A stretch of DNA of 64,000 bases from contig NZ_CP084911.1 in assembly GCF_020535245.1 (NCBI RefSeq), positions 597,001-661,000 on the forward strand, written 5' to 3'. Below are positions 8,589-16,401 of the stretch, piece after piece. How positions within the stretch are numbered: position 1 is the stretch's first letter; each line of letters starts with the position of its first letter. The notes under the pieces were generated by a model that saw only the letters and a list, made by a program, of their open reading frames with translations, was not told where the DNA came from and made no database searches. Source of the DNA: Asticcacaulis sp. AND118. Lineage in GTDB: Bacteria > Pseudomonadota > Alphaproteobacteria > Caulobacterales > Caulobacteraceae. The translations under genes were made by a program, and so were the position numbers.

Positions 8589-10159
8589 TCCATACGAAGA
8601 CAGCGCTGCGCGGCATGGTTACGGCGCCGCATCATCTGGCGGCGCAGGCCGGGCTCGATATTCTGAAGCGCGGCGGCAGAGCCATGGAGGCGGCGGTGGC
8701 CACGGCGGCGGCGCTGGCCGTCGTCTATCCGCACATGAACTCCATCGGCGGCGACAGCTTCTGGATCGTGCGCGAGCCGGATGGCTCCGTGCATGGCGTC
8801 AGCGCCTGCGGCGCGGCGGCGCAGGCCGCGACGCTTGATCTGTACAAGGGGCTCACCGCCGTACCTTGGCGGGGGCCTTTGGCGGCCAATACAGTGGCCG
8901 GGACGCTGTCGGGCTGGGAGGCCGTGCTCAGCCGCGTGGCCGCCCCCTTGTCGCTCGAAGCCCTGCTGGAACCGGCCATTCATTACGCCGAACACGGCGT
9001 CGTGGTGACGAGGGGCGGCGCGGAAATCGCCGCGACCAAGGACGCCGAACTGAAGGAACAGTGCGGCTACGGGGCGGTGTTCCGACCTGACGATCAACCA
9101 TTGAAAGAGGGCGCGGTCCTCAAACAGCCGGCTCTGGCGGCGACGCTGAAGGCGCTGGCCGCCAAGGGTCTGCGCGACGCCTATGAAGGCGATCTGGCGC
9201 GGGCCATCGCCGCGGATCTGGCGGCGGCGGGCTCCCCGGTCGGGGCTGAGGATCTGCGGGCGCACCGGGCGGCGACGCCGGTGCCGCTGACCACGGCCAT
9301 CCGGGGCGTGCACCTGTACAATATGACCCCGCCGACGCAGGGCTTCGCCTCGCTGCTGATACTGGCCCTGTACGACCGTCTGGGCATAGAGGGGCACGAC
9401 CATTTCGACCATCTGCACGGGCTGATCGAGGCGACCAAGCAGGCCTTCATTCTGCGAGACCGGCATATCGGCGACCCGGCCTATATGGATTTCGACGCCC
9501 AGGGCCTGCTGTCGGACGCCGCCGCGCTCGATGCGCTGGCGCGCAAGATCGACCGTGAACAGGCCCTGCCATGGCCGCATCTCCCGCAACAGGGAGACAC
9601 GGTGTGGTTCGGCGCCGTCGACGCCGAAGGCCGCGCCGTCAGCGCCATTCAGAGCACCTATTTCGAGTTCGGTTCGGGAATCGTCCTGCCGCAGACCGGC
9701 ATCATCTGGCAGAACCGCGGGGCGTCTTTCAAACTGGCTGAAACGGGCTGGAACGCGCTGAAGCCGGGCCGCAAGCCGTTCCACACGCTCAATCCGGCAC
9801 TGGCCGTTTTCGACGATGGACGCGTGATGAGCTACGGCACCATGGGCGGCGAAGGCCAGCCCCAGACGCAGGCGGCGGTCTTCAGCCGTTACAATGCCGG
9901 TATGCCGCTGCAACAGGCGATCACCGCGCCGCGCTGGCTTCTGGGCAAGACCTGGGGCGAGGACAGCGTGTCGCTCAAGCTGGAAGGCCGGTTCGATGCG
10001 GCGGTGATAGACCGTCTCAAAAAAGCCGGGCATCAGACTGAAATTGTAGCCGATTTTACCTCTATGATGGGCCATGCCGGGGCGCTGGTGCGCCATGCCG
10101 ACGGGCGTATCGAAGGGGCGATCGATCCGCGTTCCGATGGCGGGGTGGCGGCATGGTAG
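8585..10159 (+). CDS. hpxW: Gamma-glutamyltransferase-family oxamate amidohydrolase (HpxW-like)
   Basis: A 524-residue Ntn-hydrolase of the gamma-glutamyltranspeptidase family. The self-cleavage Thr is probably Thr339 in GDTVWFGAVD, followed by the STYFEFGSG region, matching the position where GGT precursors split into two chains. There is no signal peptide, unlike true periplasmic GGT, which fits the cytosolic HpxW enzymes that turn oxamate into oxalate and ammonia. The link to hpxX and hpxY and to ureide genes supports this reading over glutathione turnover. It overlaps hpxY by 4 nt and allC by 7 nt. Confidence 0.85.
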   Translation: MIHTKTALRGMVTAPHHLAAQAGLDILKRGGRAMEAAVATAAALAVVYPHMNSIGGDSFWIVREPDGSVHGVSACGAAAQAATLDLYKGLTAVPWRGPLAANTVAGTLSGWEAVLSRVAAPLSLEALLEPAIHYAEHGVVVTRGGAEIAATKDAELKEQCGYGAVFRPDDQPLKEGAVLKQPALAATLKALAAKGLRDAYEGDLARAIAADLAAAGSPVGAEDLRAHRAATPVPLTTAIRGVHLYNMTPPTQGFASLLILALYDRLGIEGHDHFDHLHGLIEATKQAFILRDRHIGDPAYMDFDAQGLLSDAAALDALARKIDREQALPWPHLPQQGDTVWFGAVDAEGRAVSAIQSTYFEFGSGIVLPQTGIIWQNRGASFKLAETGWNALKPGRKPFHTLNPALAVFDDGRVMSYGTMGGEGQPQTQAAVFSRYNAGMPLQQAITAPRWLLGKTWGEDSVSLKLEGRFDAAVIDRLKKAGHQTEIVADFTSMMGHAGALVRHADGRIEGAIDPRSDGGVAAW

Positions 10160-11403
10160 AGACCTTTATCGGTATAGGTGGCCGCCGCGCCGCCGCCCGC
10201 TGCGACACCCTGAAACGCCCGCCCTTCAGCGAGGCGGCGGAGATGCTGTTCCGCCCCTATTTGAGCGAGGCGCACCGGGCGACGCTGGTGCAGTTGCGGG
10301 AATGGATGGAGGCGGCGGGCATGGCCGTGCGGCTCGATCCGGCGGGCAATCTGATCGGGCGGTATGAAGGCAGGGGAGGCAAATCCCTCATCCTCGCCTC
10401 GCATATCGATTCTGTGCGTGATGCCGGGGCCTATGACGGGCCTCTGGGCGTCATGCTGGGTATCGAGGTGGTGGCGGCGCTCCATGAGCGCGGGCAACGG
10501 TTGCCATTCGCCATTGAGGTCTACGCTTTCGGCGACGAGGAAGGCTCGCGCTTTCCGGCCTCCATGCTCTGTTCGCGCGCCGTTTGCGGTCAGGTGGATC
10601 GCGCGACGCTGGATGTCGCCGACCGTGATGGCGTTACCCTCGGCAAGGCGCTGAGCGATTTCGGGCTCGACATCGACGCCTTTCTTGAGGCCCGCCGCGA
10701 TCCGTCCGAGCTGATCGGCTATGTCGAAGCCCATATCGAGCAGGGGCCGGTGCTCGAGGCCGAAGGGCTGGCTTTGGGCGTTGTAACCGCCATTGCCTGT
10801 CAGCGGCGCTATGAGGTCAGGGTGGCGGGCATGGCCGGGCACGCCGGCACCAACAGCATGGCCCTGCGCAGGGACGCCCTGACCGCCGCCGCCGAAATGG
10901 CGCTGGCCATCGAGACGGTAGGGCGCTCCGGTGCGGACGATCTGGTGGCCACGGTCGGACGTTTTAACGTCGCGCCCAATGCGCCCAATGTCGTGCCGGG
11001 CGAGGTGGTCTTCACCATCGACGTGCGGGCGGGCGAAGAGGTCTCGCGCAATGCCGCGGCAAACGTCCTGCTGAGCCGTATCGAGGCCATTGCGGCCGCG
11101 CGCGGCGTGACGGTCGAATATCATCTGATCCACGACCTGCCCGCTGCACCGTGCGATCCGTCAATGATGGATTTTCTGTCGCAGGCGGTGTCTGAGGCCG
11201 GTCACAAGCCCCGCCGCATCGTTTCCGGTGCCGGGCACGACGCCATGGCCTTTGCCGGGCTCACGCCGACGGCCATGCTGTTTATTCGCTGCACGGACGG
11301 AATCAGCCACAATCCATTGGAAGCTGTGCTGCCGGATGACGCCGAGGCGGCGTTTCAGGCCCTGCATGGCCTTGTACTCAAACTGGGGGAAGCCTCCGCA
11401 TGA
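10153..11403 (+). CDS. allC: Allantoate amidohydrolase (M20 family)
   Basis: A 416-residue M20 metallohydrolase of the allantoate amidohydrolase / ureidopropionase / N-carbamoylase group. The first metal ligands lie in ASHIDSVRDAGAYDGPLG near residue 80 (His and Asp), the general-base pair in FGDEEGSRFP near 120, and a further His in YVEAHIEQGP near 196. AllC-type enzymes hydrolyse allantoate to ureidoglycine, CO2 and ammonia. The family covers several carbamoyl amino acids; the neighbours (puuE upstream in the pathway, the aminotransferase downstream) point to allantoate. The stop overlaps the next start by 4 nt. Confidence 0.88.
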   Translation: MVETFIGIGGRRAAARCDTLKRPPFSEAAEMLFRPYLSEAHRATLVQLREWMEAAGMAVRLDPAGNLIGRYEGRGGKSLILASHIDSVRDAGAYDGPLGVMLGIEVVAALHERGQRLPFAIEVYAFGDEEGSRFPASMLCSRAVCGQVDRATLDVADRDGVTLGKALSDFGLDIDAFLEARRDPSELIGYVEAHIEQGPVLEAEGLALGVVTAIACQRRYEVRVAGMAGHAGTNSMALRRDALTAAAEMALAIETVGRSGADDLVATVGRFNVAPNAPNVVPGEVVFTIDVRAGEEVSRNAAANVLLSRIEAIAAARGVTVEYHLIHDLPAAPCDPSMMDFLSQAVSEAGHKPRRIVSGAGHDAMAFAGLTPTAMLFIRCTDGISHNPLEAVLPDDAEAAFQALHGLVLKLGEASA

Positions 11404-12626
11404 CCGACTATTTCGGTGAGATCAATCCGCCGCAAAGGCTGCTGATGGGGCCCGGTCCCGTCAATGCCCATCCGCGCGTGCTGCGCGCCATGTCCGCGGA
11501 TTTGCTGGGTCAGTTCGATCCGGAAATGACCGGCTATATGAACGAGACGATGGCGCTGTATCGTGAGGTGTTCCGCACGCAGAACCGCTGGACCTTTCTC
11601 ATCGACGGCACGGCGCGGGCGGCGATCGAGGCGGCGCTGGTGTCGCTGATCGAGGCCGGTCGTACGCATGTCCTGATCGTGCGTTTTGGCCGGTTCGGTC
11701 TGCTGCTGACCGAAATCTGCGAGCGGCTGGGCGCGGATTATGATGTCGTCGATGCGCCGTGGGGCGAGGTGGTGCCGATGGACGCTATCCGCTCTAAGGC
11801 ATTGGAGTTTCGGCCCGACGTCATAGCCTGCGTGCATGGCGACACCTCGACCACCATGGCGCAGCCGCTGGAAGGTCTGGGCGAACTCTGCCGTGAAATC
11901 GGCGCCCTGTCCTATGTCGACGCCACAGCGACGTTGGGCGGCATGGCGATCGAAACCGACAAATGGGGGGTGGATATCGTCACGGCGGGCTTGCAAAAGT
12001 GTCTGGGCGGGCCGTCTGGTTCGGCACCCATCACCATCTCCGACCGCGCGGCGGAATACATCTTTGCGCGCCGTCACACCGAAAAGGGAATCCGTGGCAC
12101 GGACGCGCAAGACGGGCACCGTGCGCGCATAGGCTCCAACTATTTCGATCTGGCCATGATCATGGACTACTGGTCGGACAAGCGGCTGAACCACCATACC
12201 GAGGCCACGACCATGCTCTACGGGGCGCGCGAATGCGCCCGCGTGGCGCTTCAGGAAGGGCTGGAGGCGCGGTTTGCACGCCACGCGAAGGCCGGGGCGT
12301 CGATGGCGGCGGGCCTGCGCGCCATGGGCCTGACCGTCTATGGCGACGACCGCTACCGCATGACCAATGTCACCGGCGTCTATATTCCGGAAGGGCTGGA
12401 TGGCGAGCGCGTGCGTCAGCGGATGCGTGAGGATTTCGAGATCGAGATCGGCACGGCCTTCGGACCTTTGCAGGGCCAGATCTGGCGCATCGGGGCCATG
12501 GGTTACAACGCCATGAAGCACAAGGTGCTGATCACACTGGCAGCGCTGGAGGCCTGCCTGATCGCCGAGGGCGTGGCGGTCACGGTCGGCGCGGCGGTGC
12601 CTGCCGCGCGGGAGGTATGGGGATGA
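11400..12626 (+). CDS. pucG: Ureidoglycine-glyoxylate aminotransferase (class V, PLP)
   Basis: A 408-residue class V aminotransferase of the alanine-glyoxylate type. The N-terminal phrase LLMGPGPVNAHPRVLRAM is typical, and the PLP lysine is in TAGLQKCLGGPSG near residue 200. In purine clusters this family (PucG of Bacillus, HpxJ of Klebsiella) transfers the amino group of ureidoglycine to glyoxylate or another acceptor, producing oxalurate. Its place between allC and puuE supports that role over serine-glyoxylate or general alanine-glyoxylate activity. The stop is followed by a 144-nt repeat-bearing gap before puuE. Confidence 0.85.
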   Translation: MTDYFGEINPPQRLLMGPGPVNAHPRVLRAMSADLLGQFDPEMTGYMNETMALYREVFRTQNRWTFLIDGTARAAIEAALVSLIEAGRTHVLIVRFGRFGLLLTEICERLGADYDVVDAPWGEVVPMDAIRSKALEFRPDVIACVHGDTSTTMAQPLEGLGELCREIGALSYVDATATLGGMAIETDKWGVDIVTAGLQKCLGGPSGSAPITISDRAAEYIFARRHTEKGIRGTDAQDGHRARIGSNYFDLAMIMDYWSDKRLNHHTEATTMLYGARECARVALQEGLEARFARHAKAGASMAAGLRAMGLTVYGDDRYRMTNVTGVYIPEGLDGERVRQRMREDFEIEIGTAFGPLQGQIWRIGAMGYNAMKHKVLITLAALEACLIAEGVAVTVGAAVPAAREVWG

Positions 12627-12651
12627 AGGGTTGTATGTCTTTCCTTCTCTT

Positions 12652-12750
12652 TGTTTACGGGGACAAGGGGGCCGACAGGCCGGATGAGGGGCAAAACTTT
12701 CCCCGAAATGCCCCTCACCCCAACCCTCTCCCCGCGTGCGGGGAGAGGGG
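12652..12750. repeat. GC-rich palindromic repeat cluster (REP-like), copy 1
   Basis: The spacer between the aminotransferase and puuE contains GTTTACGGGGACAAGG, a GATGAGGGGCAA segment, then GCCCCTCACCCCAACC and a perfect hairpin, CCCTCTCCCCGC/GCGGGGAGAGGG, at 12724-12749. The same modules, in inverted order, recur at 21048-21168 and in diverged form at 16283-16392. This is a familiar class of extragenic palindrome in alphaproteobacteria. Confidence 0.85.
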
Positions 12751-12770
12751 GCTTAAAATTGAGGGATGCA

Positions 12771-13676
12771 ATGATCATGCGTGACCTCCCCAGAGATCTC
12801 ATCGGCTACGGCCAGACACCCCCCGACGCCCAATGGCCCAACGGGGCGCGTATCGCCGTGCAGTTTGTCATTAACTACGAAGAGGGCGGTGAAAACAGCG
12901 TCCTCAACGGCGACAAGGGTTCCGAAGCCTTCCTGTCCGAAATGGTCGGAGCGCAAAGCCAGGTCGGCGCGCGCGCCATGGCCATGGAAAGCCTCTACGA
13001 ATACGGTTCGCGCGCCGGTTTCTGGCGGCTGCATCGCCTGTTCACCGAGCGCGGTGCGCCCGTGACCGTCTACGGTGTGGCCAAGGCCATGGAGATGAAC
13101 CCGCGGGCCGTCGAGGCCATGCTGCGGGCCGAATGGGAGATCGCCACCCACGGCTATCGCTGGATCGATTATCAGAACGTGCCCGAAGAGGTCGAGCGCG
13201 AACATATCGCTAAGGCCATCGAACTGCACACCCGGCTGACGGGGACGCGGCCGCTGGGCTGGTATCAGGGGCGCACCTCGCCCCACACGGCGCGGCTGGT
13301 GGTCGAAGAGGGCGGCTTTATCTACGACGCCGATTCCTACGCCGACGACCTGCCTTACTACGATACGCGGTACGGCAAACCTCAACTGATCGTGCCCTAT
13401 ACGCTCGACGCCAATGACATGAAGTTCGTGGCTTATAATGGCTTTGCCGACGGTGAGCCCTTCTATCGTTATCTGCGCGATACGTTTGACCAACTCTATG
13501 CCGAAGGCAACCGCATGATGTCGATCGGCCTGCACGGGCGCATTGCGGGTAAGCCGGCGCGGGCCGCCGCCGTGGCGCATTTCCTCGACCACGTGCTGCG
13601 CCACGACAAGGTGTGGGTGGCGCGGCGCATCGACATCGCCAACCACTGGCTGAAAGTAAATCCCTATGCAGCTTAA
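12771..13676 (+). CDS. puuE: Allantoinase, polysaccharide-deacetylase type
   Basis: PuuE hydrolyses allantoin to allantoate. The 301-residue protein has a NodB/polysaccharide deacetylase-like fold with the PuuE hallmarks NYEEGGENSVLNGD near residue 31 and THGYRWIDYQNV near residue 126. Classic metal-dependent allantoinase (AllB) is unrelated. The start at 12771 is chosen because GAGGGA lies 4 nt upstream; a longer in-frame extension to 12651 would only translate the palindromic repeat. It overlaps hpxZ by 11 nt. Confidence 0.93.
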   Translation: MIMRDLPRDLIGYGQTPPDAQWPNGARIAVQFVINYEEGGENSVLNGDKGSEAFLSEMVGAQSQVGARAMAMESLYEYGSRAGFWRLHRLFTERGAPVTVYGVAKAMEMNPRAVEAMLRAEWEIATHGYRWIDYQNVPEEVEREHIAKAIELHTRLTGTRPLGWYQGRTSPHTARLVVEEGGFIYDADSYADDLPYYDTRYGKPQLIVPYTLDANDMKFVAYNGFADGEPFYRYLRDTFDQLYAEGNRMMSIGLHGRIAGKPARAAAVAHFLDHVLRHDKVWVARRIDIANHWLKVNPYAA

Positions 13677-14046
13677 CGATCCCGTCCTGCTGAAAGAGGT
13701 CACCGAAGCCTTTTACGCCTATGAAGCGGCGCTGATGACCGACGACATCCCGGCCATGGACCGGCTGTTCCGCGATGGGCCGGAAACTGTGCGCTACGGG
13801 GTGGGCGAGGTGCTCTACGGCATCGAGGCAATCCGTGCGTTCCGCCTAGGGCGGGGCGGTTCGCCCCAACGCCGTCTGGGGCGGGTGGAGATCACCGTCT
13901 ATGGCGAGACCTTCGCCACCGCCAACGCCGAGTTTTTCAGAGACGGTTCCCAGAAAAGAGGCCGCCAGTCGCAGGCCTGGGTCAAGTTCCCCGACGGCTG
14001 GAAGGTGGTGTCGGCGCACGTGTCGATCGAAGGGGCGACCTCATGA
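13666..14046 (+). CDS. hpxZ: HpxZ/AtzH-like SnoaL-fold protein (DUF3225)
   Basis: A 126-residue NTF2/SnoaL-like protein matching the HpxZ and AtzH group, with the family phrase AFYAYEAALMTDDIPAMDRL at the N-terminus and RYGVGEVLYGIEAI near residue 45. AtzH accompanies AtzE/AtzG in cyanuric acid breakdown, acting on the dicarboxylated biuret stage; HpxZ is the counterpart in oxalurate/oxamate metabolism. Here it is separated from hpxWXY by allC, the aminotransferase and puuE but kept in the same transcription unit, with overlaps at both ends (11 nt with puuE, 4 nt with uraD). Confidence 0.85.
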   Translation: MQLNDPVLLKEVTEAFYAYEAALMTDDIPAMDRLFRDGPETVRYGVGEVLYGIEAIRAFRLGRGGSPQRRLGRVEITVYGETFATANAEFFRDGSQKRGRQSQAWVKFPDGWKVVSAHVSIEGATS

Positions 14047-14543
14047 GCGATTTCAACCGTCTCAACCGCAAGGCCTTTATCGAGCGCTTCGGCCTGCTGT
14101 TCGAGCATAGCCCGTGGATCGTGGCGCAGGCCGAAACCCTGAGGCCGTTCAAGGACCTTGAGGCTCTGCACGCCGGGTTCATGAAAGTCGTGGCGCACGC
14201 CGGTCCTGAGGCGCAACTGGCCCTGCTGCGCGCCCACCCCAAGCTGGCCGACAAGGCGCAGGTGCGCGCCGGTTTGACGAAGGAATCGGCCTCCGAACAG
14301 GCGTCTGTCGGGCTGAATGCCCTGACCGAGGCCGAATTTGCGCGTTTCCACGACCTGAATACCGCTTATGAGGCCCGGTTCGGCTTTCCTTTCATCATTG
14401 CCGTGCGTCTGGCGGGCGGCAAGGCCGGCATCCTTGAGGCGATGGAGACGCGGCTGGGGAATGAGGCCGAGGCCGAATTTGCCACGGCCCTGTCGGAAGT
14501 GGGCAAGATCGTCTGGCTGCGTCTGAAGGATCTGAGTGCATGA
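14043..14543 (+). CDS. uraD: OHCU decarboxylase
   Basis: UraD decarboxylates 2-oxo-4-hydroxy-4-carboxy-5-ureidoimidazoline to S-allantoin. The 166-residue all-helical protein has the catalytic His in LFEHSPWIVAQA near residue 22, the SASEQASVGL motif near residue 84 with the conserved Glu, and FGFPFIIAVR near 116. Length and motifs fit the family closely. It is translationally coupled to hpxZ and to the flavoprotein gene by 4-nt overlaps and acts directly after UraH in the pathway. Confidence 0.95.
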   Translation: MSDFNRLNRKAFIERFGLLFEHSPWIVAQAETLRPFKDLEALHAGFMKVVAHAGPEAQLALLRAHPKLADKAQVRAGLTKESASEQASVGLNALTEAEFARFHDLNTAYEARFGFPFIIAVRLAGGKAGILEAMETRLGNEAEAEFATALSEVGKIVWLRLKDLSA

Positions 14544-15937
14544 GTCTTGAAACGCACAATGCCCGCGTCCGGCACGATCTCGACTGCCTCAACTATCCGG
14601 GCAGCGACTGGCTGAGCGCAACGCCGCATCCGGACGGTCACGTCCACGATGTCATAATCGTGGGGGGCGGTCAGTCGGGTCTGGGGGCGGCCTTTGCGCT
14701 GAAGCGCGAGCGGGTCAACAATATCCTGATCCTCGACGAATGCGCCGAAGGGTTCGAGGGGCCGTGGGAAACCTATGCCCGCATGGTGACCCTGCGGACG
14801 CCGAAAGCGATCACCTCGATCGATATGGGGGTGCCGTCCCTGACGTTTCGGGCCTGGTGGGAGGCGCAGCACGGGGCGGAAGGCTGGGCTAGGGTCGACA
14901 AGATCCCGCGCGGCGACTGGATGAACTATCTGCGCTGGTATCGCCGGGTGCTCGACCTGCCCGTGATCAACGAGGTGCGCATCGACCGCATCGAACCCCT
15001 GCCGGAAGGCGGGTTCCGGCTGCACGCGGGAACGCGGTCGTGGCAGACGCGCAAGGTGGTGCTGGCCACCGGCATTCAGGGCGGCGGCGAATGGCATACG
15101 CCGGACCTGATCAAGGCCCTGCCGCGTCACCTCTATGCCCATACGTCCGAAGCCATCGACATCGACGCGCTGAAAGGCAAGCGGGTCGGCATACTGGGCG
15201 GCGGGGCCTCGGCCTTCGACAATGCCCACCATATCCTCGAAGCCGGGGCAGGCGAGGCACACGTCTTCGTCCGGCGGTCGGAGTTGCCGCGCATCAACCC
15301 GATCCGTCATATGGAGGCGGCGGGCCTGATCCCGCGTTTCTCGGCGCTCGGCGATGCGGATAAGTACGCGGCCATGTCGCACTTTTTCAACTTCAATCAG
15401 CCGCCTACGAACGATACCTTCAGCCGGGCCGCCGCCTTTGAGGGCTTCCGGCTGCATACCGGCGCACCGTGGCAATCGGTGCGCGATGAGGGCGGCCGGG
15501 CCGTGGTGACGACACCCGGAGGCGAGCACGTCTTCGACTTTTTGATTGTCTCGACCGGGCTGATCACCGACCCGGCTTTGCGCCCGGAACTACGCGAGGT
15601 CGAGCCCGGCATCGTCCGCTGGCGCGATGTGTACGACGCGCCGGCAGATGTGAAGAACGCCTTGCTTGACGCCCACCCCTATCTGGGCGCAGGCTTTGCC
15701 TTCACGGGGCGCAGTCCGGAATGGCAGGCGAAATTGCATGGCCTGTTCGCCTTCAACTATTCGGCCCTGATCAATTTCGGCCTGTCGGCCTCGGCCCTGT
15801 CGGGGCTGAAATACGCCCTGCCGAAGCTGGCGGGCGCCGTGGCCGATCAGTTGTTCCTCGACCGGAGCGCCGCCTGTCTCGACGCCTATTTCGCCTATGA
15901 CGAGCCGGAATTTATCGGCAATTGGAGGGCCTCATGA
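14540..15937 (+). CDS. hpyO: FAD-dependent urate hydroxylase, HpyO type (probable)
   Basis: A 465-residue flavoprotein with an N-terminal FAD dinucleotide-binding motif, VIIVGGGQSGLGAAFALKR (residues 36-54), and a second NAD(P)H-binding glycine loop, VGILGGGASAFD, near residue 216. This two-dinucleotide layout resembles class B monooxygenases and not the single-component HpxO family. HpyO of Xanthomonas was described as a urate hydroxylase unrelated to HpxO. No uricase (uaZ, puuD) or HpxO is in the cluster, and the gene lies exactly between uraD and uraH, so urate to 5-hydroxyisourate is the missing step it should fill. The assignment rests on architecture and context. Confidence 0.78.
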   Translation: MSLETHNARVRHDLDCLNYPGSDWLSATPHPDGHVHDVIIVGGGQSGLGAAFALKRERVNNILILDECAEGFEGPWETYARMVTLRTPKAITSIDMGVPSLTFRAWWEAQHGAEGWARVDKIPRGDWMNYLRWYRRVLDLPVINEVRIDRIEPLPEGGFRLHAGTRSWQTRKVVLATGIQGGGEWHTPDLIKALPRHLYAHTSEAIDIDALKGKRVGILGGGASAFDNAHHILEAGAGEAHVFVRRSELPRINPIRHMEAAGLIPRFSALGDADKYAAMSHFFNFNQPPTNDTFSRAAAFEGFRLHTGAPWQSVRDEGGRAVVTTPGGEHVFDFLIVSTGLITDPALRPELREVEPGIVRWRDVYDAPADVKNALLDAHPYLGAGFAFTGRSPEWQAKLHGLFAFNYSALINFGLSASALSGLKYALPKLAGAVADQLFLDRSAACLDAYFAYDEPEFIGNWRAS

Positions 15938-16263
15938 GCCTCTCGACCCACGTCCTCGACACCGCCCACGGCACCCCCGCCGAAGGGGTCGGCCTGCACC
16001 TGCTGAGTGGGCGCGAGGTGCTGTTCGCCGGGACGACCAATGGCGACGGACGTTGTCCCGAACTGCGCGATCTGGTGCTGAAGGCGGGTGTGTATCGGCT
16101 GGAGTTTGACGTCGCCGACTATTTTCGTGGCAAGGGCGTGGCGCTGTCCGATCCGCCGTTTCTGGACCGCGTCGGGATCGACTTCGGCATGGACGGGGTG
16201 ACGCATTATCACGTGCCGCTGCTGGTCAGTCCCTATGGCTATTCGACCTACAGGGGGAGTTGA
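15934..16263 (+). CDS. uraH: 5-hydroxyisourate hydrolase (transthyretin-like)
   Basis: UraH opens 5-hydroxyisourate to OHCU. The 109-residue protein begins with the family's LSTHVLDTAHGTPA block (catalytic His) and ends with the diagnostic C-terminal YRGS tetrapeptide. There is no signal peptide. The ATG at 15934 follows GGAGGGC and overlaps the preceding stop by 4 nt; an in-frame ATG 12 nt earlier is less likely. It works between HpyO and UraD and guarantees stereospecific allantoin. Confidence 0.96.
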   Translation: MSLSTHVLDTAHGTPAEGVGLHLLSGREVLFAGTTNGDGRCPELRDLVLKAGVYRLEFDVADYFRGKGVALSDPPFLDRVGIDFGMDGVTHYHVPLLVSPYGYSTYRGS

Positions 16264-16282
16264 TGGAGACCTGCTCTAAAAT

Positions 16283-16392
16283 TCCCTCGCCCCTGTGGGG
16301 AGAGGGTGGTCCGAAGGACCGGGTGAGGGGGAACGCCACGCATGGATGTTTCGCCCCCTCACCCCGGCCCTCTCCCCGAAGGGGCGAGGGAG
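16283..16392. repeat. GC-rich palindromic repeat cluster (REP-like), copy 2
   Basis: The uraH-xdhA gap holds two inverted modules, TTCCCTCGCCCC-TG-TGGGGAGAGGG on the left and CCCTCTCCCCGAAGGGGCGAGGG on the right, flanking GGTGAGGGGG and CCCCCTCACCCCGG arms. It is a diverged copy of the repeats at 12652 and 21048. The right module ends 9 nt before xdhA, so it may influence xdhA translation or mRNA stability. Confidence 0.85.
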
Positions 16393-16401
16393 AGGTGCGC
16401 C

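Noticed and set aside
12651-12770. N-terminal extension of PuuE
   Set aside because: The extra 40 residues would be encoded by a palindromic repeat, and the ATG at 12771 has a proper ribosome binding site.
16342-16401. N-terminal extension of XdhA
   Set aside because: It translates the palindromic repeat (PPHPGPLPEGARER); the ATG at 16402 fits the family.
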